Program-made: the position numbers and the translations under genes
Shown: piece by piece, positions 34,305-43,761 of the stretch
How the letters are laid out: the number at the start of each line of letters is the position of its first letter
Numbering within the stretch: position 1 is the first letter of the stretch
Notes under the pieces: model-generated
What the model was told of the DNA's origin: nothing
The model's database searches: none
The model's input: only the letters and a program-made list of their open reading frames with translations
Source: Microbacterium sp. LWS13-1.2
GTDB taxonomy: Bacteria; Actinomycetota; Actinomycetes; Actinomycetales; Microbacteriaceae
Direction of reading: 5' to 3'
Assembly: GCF_040144835.1 (NCBI RefSeq)
Contig: NZ_CP151632.1
Location: 3,162,001-3,226,000, forward strand
DNA: 64,000 bases

Positions 34305-36644
34305 ATGACACAGCCGACGGACGTCGTGGCCGCACGCGTGTGGGCAGAACCCACCACCGACATCGACACTCGTGTCGAGGCACTGCTGGCGGAGATGACG
34401 GATGCCGAGAAGCTCGCGCAACTCGGAAGCTTCTGGGCCGACAAGCGGGAATCGACCCAGATCATCGCCCCCATGCAGGACGTGCTCTCGAAGGGCCGCC
34501 CGCCGTTCGACGAGGCGAGCGCCGAGGGCATCGGTCATCTGACGCGCGTGTTCGGCACGACGCCGGTGAGCGCCCGTGACGGTATGGCGAAGGTGCACGA
34601 GTCGCAGCAGCACCTCATCACGAGCACGCGTCTCGGCATCCCGGCGATCGTGCACGAGGAGTGCCTGACCGGCTTCACGACGCTCGGGGCGACGGTGTAT
34701 CCGGCCTCGATGGCGTGGGCGGCGACGTTCGATGCCCCGCTCGTGCGCGAGATGGCCCACGCGATCGGCTCCGACATGGCCGCGGTCGGCGTGCACCACG
34801 GTCTCTCGCCGGTGCTCGACGTCGTCACGGACTACCGCTGGGGGCGCGTCGAAGAGACGCTTGGCGAAGACCCGTACGTCGTGGGCACGCTGGCGACCGC
34901 CTACGTCGAGGGACTCCAGGGCGCCGGCATCATCGCCACCCTCAAGCACTTCGCCGGCCACGCCACCTCGCGCGGCGGTCGCAACCATGCGCCGGTGTCG
35001 ATGGGCGAGCGCGAGCTGCGCGACCTGGTGCTGCCGCCGTTCGAGATGGCGGTGCGCATGGGCGGCGCGAAGAGCGTGATGAATTCGTACACCGAGCTCG
35101 ACCGGGTTCCCGCGGCGGCCGATCGGTGGCTCCTCACCGACCTGCTGCGCGGCGAGTGGGGCTTCGACGGCACTGTCGTGTCGGATTACTGGGCGGTCGC
35201 GTTCCTCAAGTCCAAGCACGGCGTGGCCGGGACGATGGCGGATGCCGGGCGCCTGGCGCTGCACGCAGGCATCGACGTCGAACTGCCCGACATCGCGGCC
35301 TACCGCCTCCTCGCCGAGGCCGACCCCGACCCGGCGCGCACGCGGGACGACATCGACACCGCGGTGCGGCGGGTGCTGCGGCAGAAGATCGAGGTCGGCC
35401 TGCTCGACGACGGCTGGACTCCGGCGGAGCCCGCCGACGTGGACCTCGACAGCGCACGCAACAGGGTGATCGCCCGCCGCCTCGCCGAGGAGTCGATCGT
35501 CCTCCTCGACAACCGCCGCGGCATCCTTCCCCTCGCCGAGGACACGCGGCGCATCGCCGTGATCGGGCCGTGCGCGGACGACCCTCGCGCGATGATGGGC
35601 GCGTACTCCTACCCGATCCACGTGATGCCGCGTCATCCCGAGCTGGGCCTCGGCATCGACGCGACGACCATCCCCGACGCACTGTGCGCGGCGCTTCCCG
35701 GTGCTGAGGTCGTCGTCGAGCAGGGGTGTCCGCTCATCGAGCCTGCGCATGAGCGGCAGATCGCGGTCGCGGTCGCGGCCGCAGCATCCAGCGACGTCGT
35801 CGTCGCTGTCGTGGGCGATCGCGCGGGGATGTTCGGCAAGGGCACGTCGGGGGAGGGATCCGACGCCCCGACCCTCGACCTGCCCGGCGACCAGCGCCGC
35901 CTCGTCGACGCGCTCCTCGCGACCGGGAAGCCCCTCGTGCTGCTCGTGCTGTCGGGTCGCCCGTACGCGCTCGGCGCGCACACCCAGCGGGCCGCGGCGA
36001 TCGTGCAGTCGTTCATGCCGGGTGTCGAGGGTGCGGCGGCCATTGCGGGCGTCCTCACGGGTGCGGTCAACCCCAGCGGGCACCTGCCGGTGCAGATCCC
36101 GCGCACCAACGGGGCGCTGCCGCACACCTACCTCGCCCCGCCGCTCGGCCAGGACGGCGATCGCATCAGCAACCTGTCGATCGCGCCTGCCTTCCCGTTC
36201 GGGCACGGTCTGTCGTACACGACGTTCGAGCTCGGAGACGTCCGACTCGACCGGGATGAGATCCCGAACGACGGGACCGTCATGGCCTCGGTGACCGTCA
36301 CCAACACGGGCGATCGCGCCGGCGCGACCGTCGTGCAGCTCTACAGCGCCGACCCCGTCGCGCAGGTCACGCGTCCGGTGCAGCAACTGGTGGGCTATGC
36401 CCGGGTGCCGCTCGAGCCGGGGGACTCGGCATCCGTCTCGTTCGAGCTGCACGCCGATCGCTTCTCGTTCACGGGAGTCGCGCGCCGCCGCATTGTCGAG
36501 CCCGGTGTCGTGCAACTGACGGCGGGACTGTCGCTCACCGACGTGACAGCGTCGGCCGACCTCATGATCCTGGGGCCGGAGCGCGCGGTCCAGAATCCCG
36601 CGCTGGCGACCGGGGTCCGCATCGAACGAGAGGATGCCGCGTGA
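34305..36644 (+). CDS. GH3 family glycosidase (beta-glucosidase/beta-xylosidase type)
   Basis: A 779-aa intracellular GH3 enzyme. N-terminal barrel motifs include DYRWGRVEETLGEDPYVVG, IIATLKHFAGHATSRGGR and nucleophile Asp294 in GTVVSDYWAV; the alpha/beta sandwich (AEESIVLLDNRRGILPLA, RIAVIGPCADDPRAMMGAY) and fibronectin-III-like C-terminus (FPFGHGLSYTTFELGDV) follow. ATG 34305 has AAGG upstream; ATG 34287 is an alternative. It starts a run of six genes that all overlap by four bases, so its sugar should feed the downstream isomerase, kinase and oxidase; the linkage is not predictable. Confidence 0.9.
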   Translation: MTQPTDVVAARVWAEPTTDIDTRVEALLAEMTDAEKLAQLGSFWADKRESTQIIAPMQDVLSKGRPPFDEASAEGIGHLTRVFGTTPVSARDGMAKVHESQQHLITSTRLGIPAIVHEECLTGFTTLGATVYPASMAWAATFDAPLVREMAHAIGSDMAAVGVHHGLSPVLDVVTDYRWGRVEETLGEDPYVVGTLATAYVEGLQGAGIIATLKHFAGHATSRGGRNHAPVSMGERELRDLVLPPFEMAVRMGGAKSVMNSYTELDRVPAAADRWLLTDLLRGEWGFDGTVVSDYWAVAFLKSKHGVAGTMADAGRLALHAGIDVELPDIAAYRLLAEADPDPARTRDDIDTAVRRVLRQKIEVGLLDDGWTPAEPADVDLDSARNRVIARRLAEESIVLLDNRRGILPLAEDTRRIAVIGPCADDPRAMMGAYSYPIHVMPRHPELGLGIDATTIPDALCAALPGAEVVVEQGCPLIEPAHERQIAVAVAAAASSDVVVAVVGDRAGMFGKGTSGEGSDAPTLDLPGDQRRLVDALLATGKPLVLLVLSGRPYALGAHTQRAAAIVQSFMPGVEGAAAIAGVLTGAVNPSGHLPVQIPRTNGALPHTYLAPPLGQDGDRISNLSIAPAFPFGHGLSYTTFELGDVRLDRDEIPNDGTVMASVTVTNTGDRAGATVVQLYSADPVAQVTRPVQQLVGYARVPLEPGDSASVSFELHADRFSFTGVARRRIVEPGVVQLTAGLSLTDVTASADLMILGPERAVQNPALATGVRIEREDAA

Positions 36645-37627
36645 CCGGCCTCACCGCCGACGACTGGCCGATCGCGGCCGCCGCCCTGCCGTTCGCCGGC
36701 CGCACGCCCGACGGGCGCACGATCGCGGCCGCCGGACCCGAGGAATGGGAGCGCACCCTGACCGAGATCGTCGACGCGGGCTTCGACCGCGTCGACCTCA
36801 CCGACTCATGGCTGCGCGTCGCCGACCTGGACGAACCGGGTCTGCGCGATCTCACCGCCGTCGCGTCCGATGCGGGAGTCGTGCCGACCTCGATCTCGGC
36901 GATCCGCTGCAGCGTCATCGACCACGCCCACGGCGCCGAGAACCTCGCGTACAGCCACAGGACGCTGGATGCCGCGGCCGCCCTCGGCATCGAGACCGTG
37001 TCGTTCGGCCTGCACCAGGCGCTGACGCCGCAGCAGCAGGAGCAGCTGTGGTTCTGGACGGTCAAGGGCCACCACGACGACCCCGCCGACTGGGACCTCG
37101 CGGTCAGCAGACTGCAGGAGCTGGGCCGCCACGCGGCCGAGCTCGGCATTCTGGTCTCGCTCGAGATGTACGAGGACACGTTCCTCGGCACCGCCGACTC
37201 GGCCGTGCGCCTCGTCGAAGGCATCGGCTTGGACAATGTCGGGCTGAACCCCGACATCGGCAATCTCGTGCGACTGCACCAGCCGATCGAGCCCTGGTGG
37301 CAGCTCGTCGAGAAGACGCTCCCCTACGCCAACTTCTGGCACGTGAAGAACTACGCGCGCGATGAAGACACCGCGCGCGGCGAGTACTTCGCGGTGCCGG
37401 CGCCCATGCAGTACGGGCTGATCGACTACCGCCGCGCATTCCGGTACGCGATCGAGCACGGGTTCCAGGGCGTCATCTGCGTCGAGAACTACGGCGGCGA
37501 CGGGCTGAGCGTGTGCGCCGACAACCGCGATTACCTCCGCCGGCACGTGCTGCCCAAGCGCGAGGGCTACGCGCTCGGGACCAGCAGGGTGCGCCAGCCT
37601 CGCCACGCGCAGGGCGGTTCACGATGA
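36641..37627 (+). CDS. TIM-barrel sugar isomerase/epimerase
   Basis: A 328-aa xylose-isomerase-like TIM-barrel protein. Probable metal-site segments are VSLEMYEDTFLG (Glu near 174), VGLNPDIGNLVRL (Asp near 205), NFWHVKNYARDE (His near 238) and GVICVENYGGDG (Glu near 282). GTG 36641 overlaps the GH3 stop. Together with the DhaK-DhaL kinase and RpiB-type enzyme it resembles the L-erythrulose-1-phosphate isomerase step of mycobacterial tetritol pathways, but it may act on a different ketose. Confidence 0.85.
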   Translation: MTGLTADDWPIAAAALPFAGRTPDGRTIAAAGPEEWERTLTEIVDAGFDRVDLTDSWLRVADLDEPGLRDLTAVASDAGVVPTSISAIRCSVIDHAHGAENLAYSHRTLDAAAALGIETVSFGLHQALTPQQQEQLWFWTVKGHHDDPADWDLAVSRLQELGRHAAELGILVSLEMYEDTFLGTADSAVRLVEGIGLDNVGLNPDIGNLVRLHQPIEPWWQLVEKTLPYANFWHVKNYARDEDTARGEYFAVPAPMQYGLIDYRRAFRYAIEHGFQGVICVENYGGDGLSVCADNRDYLRRHVLPKREGYALGTSRVRQPRHAQGGSR

Positions 37628-39336
37628 CCCGCATCGCGAACGACCCCGCCGATTTCGTGTCCCAGGCCCTCGCCGGATTCGTCGCCGCACACGGCGATGT
37701 CGTTCGCGCCGTGGATGGCGGCGTGGTGCGTGCCGTTCCCGCAGCCCGCGGGTCGGTCGCCCTCGTCGTTGGCGGCGGCTCGGGACACTACCCGGCGTTT
37801 GCCGGCGTGGTAGGTGCCGGCATGGCTGCCGGGGCGGTATGCGGCAACATCTTCACGTCGCCGTCGGCGGGGCAGGCGTATCGAGTCGCGAAGGCGGCGC
37901 ATCGCGGCGGAGGAGTGCTGTTCAGCTTCGGCAACTACGCCGGTGACGTGCTGCACTTCGGCGAGGCCGAGGCGCGCCTGCGCGACGAGGGCATCGATGC
38001 CCGCACGGTGCTGTGCACCGACGACATCGCGAGCGCACCGCTCGACGAGATCGATCGGCGCCGCGGCATCGCCGGCGACTTCGTCGTCTTCAAGATCGCC
38101 GGTGCTGCGGCCGAGCGCGGCGACTCGATCGACGAGGTCGAACGCCTCGCGCGGCTCGCGAACCACCGCACGCGCACCCTCGGCGTCGCGTTCGGCGGCT
38201 GCACCTTCCCGGGAGCCGGCGAGCCGCTGTTCACCGTCCCCGACGGCATGATGTCGATCGGCCTCGGCATCCACGGCGAACCCGGCATTCGCGACGTGCC
38301 GCGCACCGACTCCGCCACGCTCGCCGCGACGCTCGTCGGCGCGCTCCTCGCCGACGTGCCCGAGCAGCGCGGCGCTCGCGTCGTTGTGATCGTCAACGGC
38401 CTGGGCACCGTGAAGTATGAGGAGCTCTTCGTGCTCTACGGCGATGTCGCCGCACTGCTCGAGGCCGCGGGTGTCACCGTCGTGCAGCCCGAGGTCGGCG
38501 AGCTCGTGACGAGTCTCGACATGGCCGGGGCATCCGTCACCCTCTTCTGGCTCGACGACGAGCTCGAGCCACTGTGGGCGGCGCCCGCGTATACGCCCGC
38601 CTACCGCAAGGGCTCGGTCGAGGTCGCGGCCGCAACGGACGCCGGCGACGAGGTGTTCGAGGCAGGCGAGGCCGAGCAGCTGCCCGAAGCGTCGGAGTGG
38701 TCGAAAACGGCGGCCACCCTGGCGCTCGGATACCTCGACGCGGCACGCGCGACCCTCCACGAGCACGAGGCGGAGCTCGGCCGCATCGACGCGATCGCGG
38801 GCGACGGCGACCACGGCGTCGGCATGCGCACCGGCATCGACGCGGCCGGCGAGGCGGCGGACCCCGACGCCGGGTTGCGCGCGATGCTCGCCGCCGCCGG
38901 CGATGCATGGAGCGAGCGCGCGGGCGGCACCTCCGGCGCGCTGTGGGGCTCGATTCTCGTCGCGGTCGGGAGGGCTCTCGACCGCGAGGGCGCCGACCCG
39001 TGTACCGCTGTGGCCGATGCCGCGCGGGCCGCGCTCGACGCGGTGACCTCGCGCGGCGGCGCGCGCGTGGGCGACAAGACAATGGTCGACGCGCTCGATC
39101 CCTTCGTCCGGACCCTCGACCAGCGCCTCGCCGCCGGCGATGCGCTCCCCGATGCGCTCGACGCGGCCGCCCGCGCCGCGACCGACGCGGCCGCTGCCAC
39201 CTCTGCGTTGCGGCCGGCCCTCGGCCGCGCCCGTCCGCTGGCCGAGAAGAGCCTCGGACACCCCGACGCCGGCGCCACGTCGTTGGCGCTGATCGCCACG
39301 GCGATCTCCGAAACCACGCGAAAGGAAGCTCGATGA
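37624..39336 (+). CDS. DhaK-DhaL fusion kinase (dihydroxyacetone/tetrulose kinase family)
   Basis: A 570-aa ATP-dependent kinase. The DhaK half (1-330) has [30 protein letters not shown] and the covalent-substrate His217 in LGIHGEPGI; the DhaL half (from about 365) has [26 protein letters not shown] and [13 protein letters not shown]. The family includes dihydroxyacetone, L-erythrulose and D-erythrulose kinases; the neighbours favour a ketotetrose or related short ketose. ATG 37624 overlaps the previous stop (ATGA). Confidence 0.92.
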   Translation: MTRIANDPADFVSQALAGFVAAHGDVVRAVDGGVVRAVPAARGSVALVVGGGSGHYPAFAGVVGAGMAAGAVCGNIFTSPSAGQAYRVAKAAHRGGGVLFSFGNYAGDVLHFGEAEARLRDEGIDARTVLCTDDIASAPLDEIDRRRGIAGDFVVFKIAGAAAERGDSIDEVERLARLANHRTRTLGVAFGGCTFPGAGEPLFTVPDGMMSIGLGIHGEPGIRDVPRTDSATLAATLVGALLADVPEQRGARVVVIVNGLGTVKYEELFVLYGDVAALLEAAGVTVVQPEVGELVTSLDMAGASVTLFWLDDELEPLWAAPAYTPAYRKGSVEVAAATDAGDEVFEAGEAEQLPEASEWSKTAATLALGYLDAARATLHEHEAELGRIDAIAGDGDHGVGMRTGIDAAGEAADPDAGLRAMLAAAGDAWSERAGGTSGALWGSILVAVGRALDREGADPCTAVADAARAALDAVTSRGGARVGDKTMVDALDPFVRTLDQRLAAGDALPDALDAAARAATDAAAATSALRPALGRARPLAEKSLGHPDAGATSLALIATAISETTRKEAR

Positions 39337-39854
39337 CCGACCCCCTGCGCATCGTCGTCGGAAGCGACGATGCGGGCTACGAGTACAAGACGGCGCTGAA
39401 GGCCCTGCTGGAGGCCGACCCGCGGGTCGCTGCGGTCTCCGACGTCGGGGTCCGCGGCGACGAGCACACCGACTATCCGCACGTCGCCGTCGAAGCCGCG
39501 CGACGTGTGGCTGCGGGCGACGCTGACCGGGCGCTGCTCGTCTGCGGCACGGGGCTCGGGGTGGCGATCTCGGCCAACAAGGTCCCCGGCATCCGTGCCG
39601 TCACCGCGCACGACAGCTACTCCGTGGAGCGCTCGGTGCTGAGCAACAACGCCCAGGTGCTCACGATGGGGCAGCGCGTCATCGGCCTCGAGCTGGCCAA
39701 ACGGCTCGTCTCGGAGTGGCTCGGCTACCGGTTCGACCCCGCGTCTTCATCGGCGTCGAAGGTCGCCGCCATCGAGTCGTACGACCGCGGCGCAGCCGAC
39801 CAGAACGCCGCGGAACAGCAGACCGCTGACCAGAACACGGAGGCAAGCTCATGA
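39333..39854 (+). CDS. RpiB/LacAB-type sugar phosphate isomerase
   Basis: A 173-aa isomerase with [18 protein letters not shown], active-site Cys71 in [16 protein letters not shown] and [20 protein letters not shown]. This family interconverts aldose and ketose phosphates (ribose-5-P, allose-6-P, D-erythrose-4-P/erythrulose-4-P). Following a DhaK-type kinase, a tetrulose-4-phosphate isomerase is a good guess. The last 25 residues are Gln/Ala-rich and unusual for the family. ATG 39333 overlaps the kinase stop. Confidence 0.9.
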   Translation: MTDPLRIVVGSDDAGYEYKTALKALLEADPRVAAVSDVGVRGDEHTDYPHVAVEAARRVAAGDADRALLVCGTGLGVAISANKVPGIRAVTAHDSYSVERSVLSNNAQVLTMGQRVIGLELAKRLVSEWLGYRFDPASSSASKVAAIESYDRGAADQNAAEQQTADQNTEASS

Positions 39855-40867
39855 CCCGGATCGCCGTCGTCGGCAGTGGCTACATGGGTGGCGGCATGGC
39901 GCAGGTCTTCGCGCTGGCCGGCCACGATGTCGTGATCTCGGACGTCACCGCCGAGATCGCCGCCTCCAACCTGGAGCGCATCCGTATCGAGACCTCCGAG
40001 TTCGAAGAGCAGGCACTCTTTCCCGCGGGCGCGACCGAGCTGATCACTGCCAATATCTCGGCGGCGGAGAGCATCGAGGATGCGGTGGCGGATGCCGAGT
40101 TCATCGAAGAGGCGGTGCCCGAGCGGATCGAGATCAAGCACGCGACGCTGCGTCGCATCTCGCATGCGAATCCGACTGCGGTCATCGGCAGCAACACCTC
40201 GACCATCTCGATCACCAAGCTCGCCGAGGCCGTCGAGAATCCCGAGCGTTTCCTCGGCGTGCATTTCTCGAATCCGGCGCCGTTCGTGCCCGGCGTGGAG
40301 CTCATCCCGCACCTCACGACCGCCGAGAGCGCGATCGTCGCCACCGAAGAACTCGTCGCCGGCAGCGGCAAGATCGGCGCCCGCGTGAGGGACGCGACCG
40401 GATTCGTGCTGAACCGGCTGCAGTACGCGCTCTTCCACGAAGCCACGCAGCTCGTCGACGAAGGGGTCGCGACACCGGAAGACATCGACGCGATCGTGCG
40501 TTCGACCTTCGGCTTCCGCCTGCCGTTCTTTGGCCCGTTCGCGATCGCCGACATGGCCGGGCTCGACGTCTACGCCTTCTGCTACGCCTCGCTGCAGGGC
40601 GACTTCCCCGAGCGCTTCGCGACCCCGGCCATCCTCTCGGAGCGCATCGAGCGCGGCGAACTGGGCACGAAGACCGGCGGCGGCTTCCGCGCCATCGACC
40701 CGAAACGCGTCCCCGAGCTGGTCGCCTACCGCAACCGGGCCTACGCCAAGATGACGGAGCTCCTCGACGAGCTCGGTCCCTCGCCGTTCGACGCGCCGGC
40801 CGCGGCGTCCGGCCAGGAACCCGCCGCGGCGCCCGCTTCCGAGCCGGTCGCGGAGCCTTCGCGATGA
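39851..40867 (+). CDS. 3-hydroxyacyl-CoA dehydrogenase-like NAD-dependent enzyme
   Basis: A 338-aa protein with Rossmann motif [39 protein letters not shown] and [20 protein letters not shown], the pattern of the short 3-hydroxyacyl-CoA dehydrogenase/L-gulonate 3-dehydrogenase group. In a sugar operon a sugar-acid (for example tetronate or pentonate) 3-dehydrogenase is more likely than a fatty acid role. The last 35 residues are an Ala/Pro/Glu-rich tail. It overlaps both neighbours by four bases. Confidence 0.85.
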   Translation: MTRIAVVGSGYMGGGMAQVFALAGHDVVISDVTAEIAASNLERIRIETSEFEEQALFPAGATELITANISAAESIEDAVADAEFIEEAVPERIEIKHATLRRISHANPTAVIGSNTSTISITKLAEAVENPERFLGVHFSNPAPFVPGVELIPHLTTAESAIVATEELVAGSGKIGARVRDATGFVLNRLQYALFHEATQLVDEGVATPEDIDAIVRSTFGFRLPFFGPFAIADMAGLDVYAFCYASLQGDFPERFATPAILSERIERGELGTKTGGGFRAIDPKRVPELVAYRNRAYAKMTELLDELGPSPFDAPAAASGQEPAAAPASEPVAEPSR

Positions 40868-42141
40868 GCATCGCCGGGCCGACGGCGGCCATGACGCGCA
40901 ACTGGGCCTCCAACGTGGTCTACGGCGCGGCGAGCGTCGTCGCGCCCGGCTCTCTCGGTGAGCTCGCCGACGTGCTGGGCTCGGCCGGGCGCGTCAAGGC
41001 GCTCGGCAGCCGCCACTGCTTCAATACGATCGCCGACACCGACGGCGTGCACATCGTCTCGAGCGCCCTTCCCGCCGAGATGAGCATCGACAGCGGGCGC
41101 CGCGTCGTCCGGGCGTCGGCGGGGATGCGGTACGGCGATGTCGCCCCCGCGTTGCACCGTGAGGGGTGGGCGCTGGCGAACCTCGCATCGCTGCCGCACA
41201 TCTCGCTCGCCGGCGCGGTCGCGACCGGAACCCACGGCTCGGGCGATGCGGTGGGCTCCCTCGCGTCCGCCGTCGCGGGCGTGGAGCTCATGACCGCGGA
41301 TGGCGAGGTGCGCACGTACCGCCGCGGCGACGCCGACTTCGAGGGCGTCATCGTCTCGCTCGGGGCGCTCGGCATCGTCACCGCGCTCGAGCTCGATCTC
41401 GTCCCCGCCTTCGAGGTCACGCAGACGGTGTACGAGCGTCTGCCGCTGGATGCGGTGCTCGACGATCTCGACGCCGTCACCGGCCTCGGCTACAGCGTGT
41501 CGATGTTCCACACCTGGCGCGATCCCGAGGTCGTCGACCAGCTGTGGGTGAAGCGTCGCGCAGACGCGCCCGGCGGCCCGCCCGAGCGCGTGCTGGGTGC
41601 GGCGAAGGCCTCGGGCAAGAGGCATCCGCTCCCCGACGTCTCGGCCGAGAGCTGCACCGACCAGCTCGGCGAGCCGGGGGAGTGGTATGCCCGGCTGCCG
41701 CACTTCAAGCTCGAGTTCACGCCGTCCAACGGCGAGGAACTGCAGTCGGAGTTCCTCGTGCCTCGGCGCAACGCCGTCGCGGCGATCGCGACCATGCGCG
41801 ACCTCGCCGGTCGCGTGGCGCCGCTGCTGCAGGTGTGTGAGCTGCGCACCGTCGCGCGCGACGACCTGTGGCTGTCGCCGGCGTACGGCACCGACGTGCT
41901 CGGCATCCACTTCACCTGGAAGCCCGATCAGCCGGGCGTCGAGCTACTGCTGCCGCTCATCGAACAGGCCCTCGAGCCGCTCGACGCGCGCCCGCACTGG
42001 GGCAAGCTGTTCACGCTCCATGGTGCAGAGGAGCGGATGCCGCGGCTCTATCCGCGCTGGAATGACTTCGTCGCGCTGCGCGAGCGCCTCGATCCGCGCG
42101 GGGTGTTCCGAAACGACTACCTGACGCAGCTCGGGCTCTGA
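40864..42141 (+). CDS. aldO: FAD-linked alditol oxidase
   Basis: A 425-aa flavoprotein similar throughout to Streptomyces alditol oxidase, which oxidises xylitol, sorbitol and shorter polyols at C1 with O2, giving aldose and H2O2. Seen: the His that binds FAD in KALGSRHCFNTIAD (His51), NLASLPHISLAGAVATGTHGSG, RLPHFKLEFTPSNGEELQSE and HWGKLFTLH. No signal peptide. Last gene of the coupled six-gene operon, so a polyol or polyhydroxy aldehyde is probably an entry substrate. ATG 40864 overlaps the previous stop. Confidence 0.92.
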   Translation: MSIAGPTAAMTRNWASNVVYGAASVVAPGSLGELADVLGSAGRVKALGSRHCFNTIADTDGVHIVSSALPAEMSIDSGRRVVRASAGMRYGDVAPALHREGWALANLASLPHISLAGAVATGTHGSGDAVGSLASAVAGVELMTADGEVRTYRRGDADFEGVIVSLGALGIVTALELDLVPAFEVTQTVYERLPLDAVLDDLDAVTGLGYSVSMFHTWRDPEVVDQLWVKRRADAPGGPPERVLGAAKASGKRHPLPDVSAESCTDQLGEPGEWYARLPHFKLEFTPSNGEELQSEFLVPRRNAVAAIATMRDLAGRVAPLLQVCELRTVARDDLWLSPAYGTDVLGIHFTWKPDQPGVELLLPLIEQALEPLDARPHWGKLFTLHGAEERMPRLYPRWNDFVALRERLDPRGVFRNDYLTQLGL

Positions 42142-42155
42142 GCCTCGCGCCCCCG

Positions 42156-42180
42156 TCGGCCCCCCGTGATGTGGGGCCGA
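42156..42180 (+). terminator. hairpin after the GH3 operon
   Basis: TCGGCCCC (42156-42163) pairs with GGGGCCGA (42173-42180) across a nine-base loop, 15 nt after the aldO stop. There is no T-run, so termination may be weak or factor-dependent. Confidence 0.55.
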
Positions 42181-42206
42181 TGGGCGAGGCCGTCCGTGAA
42201 CGTTCC

Positions 42207-43475
42207 CTAGGCGAAGTCACACACCTGTGCGTCTCGGAACCGCCGGCGAATAGGGCAGGTCGGTCTCGACGAAGGCCGTCGCCAGCTCAGCTGGCGCCAG
42301 GTCACCGCGGAGGGGGAGGATGCGATACAGATGGGTGAACGGTCCCTTGGCAGGGGTGTTGCTGTACTTGTCCGGTCGGGTGACCACATCCCAGTTGCCG
42401 CCGTGCATCCCCTCTTGAGCGGCGTCGACCCGGACGACCGTTCCCCGGGACTCGGGGACCTCGTGCCAGTGCCGTCGGTCGGCGAGCTCTGCCGGTGCGT
42501 GAGGCTGAGCGTTGAAGAACATGCTGCCGCCGGCGACGAACAGCACGCCGCTCCCGGTGTCGTCGACGAGGGCCGCCCACCGAGTGTCGGCCTTGTTCGC
42601 GGAGTCCTGCGGGCGGCTGTATCGCGTGACCTGATCGGCGACCGACCCGGCGTACCGGCCGAAGAAAGCAGAAGTGCGACGGTCGGCTGTCGATTCGTGC
42701 GGCCCACGCCCGTACCACTAAATGGCACTGAGCTCCGGGATGAGGGTCAAAGTCGTGCCGATGACCTGCGGGTTGGGCGCTCCGGTGTCGGGGGGCAAAG
42801 GTCGACGACAGCACATCGAGTTGGCCGTTGCCGTAGACGGTGTAGGTGATCGACTGTGATGAGGTCGTGATCTGAAAGCTCGGCCGGAAAGGCACCTTTG
42901 TGGTGACGGTGCCTCGGACGATGACGCGCACCCCACCGGGTATCGACTTCATCTCGACATCTTCAATGGCCCAGTCCTCACCGACGCCCCGCCATGGCTG
43001 CGACGGCTCGGGACGATTCACCCGGATGTCGGGGATGGCCAGTTCCGGATCGTTCGGGGTCCGCCAGTAATTCGGCGTCAACTCACTCACCAGCAGTTCC
43101 CGGTCGTCATACTGCAGCGACGTCAGACGGCCGGTGATCCGGGAGATCTCAACGGAGAATCGGTCTCCGGCCACGCGAACGGACGTCGCGCTGTCGGCAA
43201 CGGTCAGATGTGACAGGCCCGCGGTCTCCAACGGCAGCCGGTCGAGAGGGTCCGCCACCGTCGACGTCTTCGCCGGCGAAATCGAGCAGACGCGACGCGG
43301 GATTCGAGGACCAGTGGAACTTCCATTCCCCATCGAGGCTGAGACGGTAGGGCGAATCGCGGCGATCCGCGCGCATCGCCTCGTCCAGCGTCTCGTAGGG
43401 CATGAGAGAGGCGTGCGTGGGCTCGGTGCCCCATTCGTAGGCTGCAGGGTCGTTCCACTCCGGCGTGGTCATCAT
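42207..43475 (-). pseudogene. lacZ: beta-galactosidase (GH2, LacZ type), catalytic core deleted
   Basis: From ATG 43475 the first about 62 residues are typical LacZ N-terminus (EPTHASLMPYETLDEAM, SPYRLSLDGEWKFHWSSNP). Near 43280 the sequence jumps to another frame and to the LacZ C-terminal domain (AGLSHLTVADSATSVRV, LLVSELTPNYWRTPNDPE). About 650 residues, including the whole catalytic barrel, are missing. Further damage follows: a frameshift near 42790, an in-frame TAG at 42718-42720 before WYGRGPHE, and further frame changes leading to the end (DKYSNTPAKGPFTHLYRILP) near 42300. The enzyme cannot function. Confidence 0.9.
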
Positions 43476-43761
43476 CTATCCTCAACTATTTTGATAATCG
43501 CGTGCGAGCGGCTCGGGCCATCCTGCAGATCCTCCGAGGAGTCGTAAAGGTAAGATGAATACACCCTACCGCGAACGGGACCTGTGGACGAAGTATCCGC
43601 TCTGTTCAGGCTGTCACCGTCAGCAGGATCGGCATGGACGGGTCAAGTGGTCGGATCGTTCGTAAGAGTGCGACCATTCATTGGATGATTCGGCGCTACG
43701 ATGGCGGATGCAAGACCAATGCCCCGACGGCGGGGACCAACGATCGAGAAGCGGAGTCAGC

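Noticed and set aside
34113..36515. 800-residue minus-strand open frame opposite the GH3 gene
   Set aside because: Arg/His/Val-rich composition with no recognisable domain; explained as the antisense shadow of GH3.
37567..39261. 564-residue minus-strand open frame opposite the DhaK-DhaL kinase gene
   Set aside because: No motifs, and the plus strand carries an unmistakable kinase.
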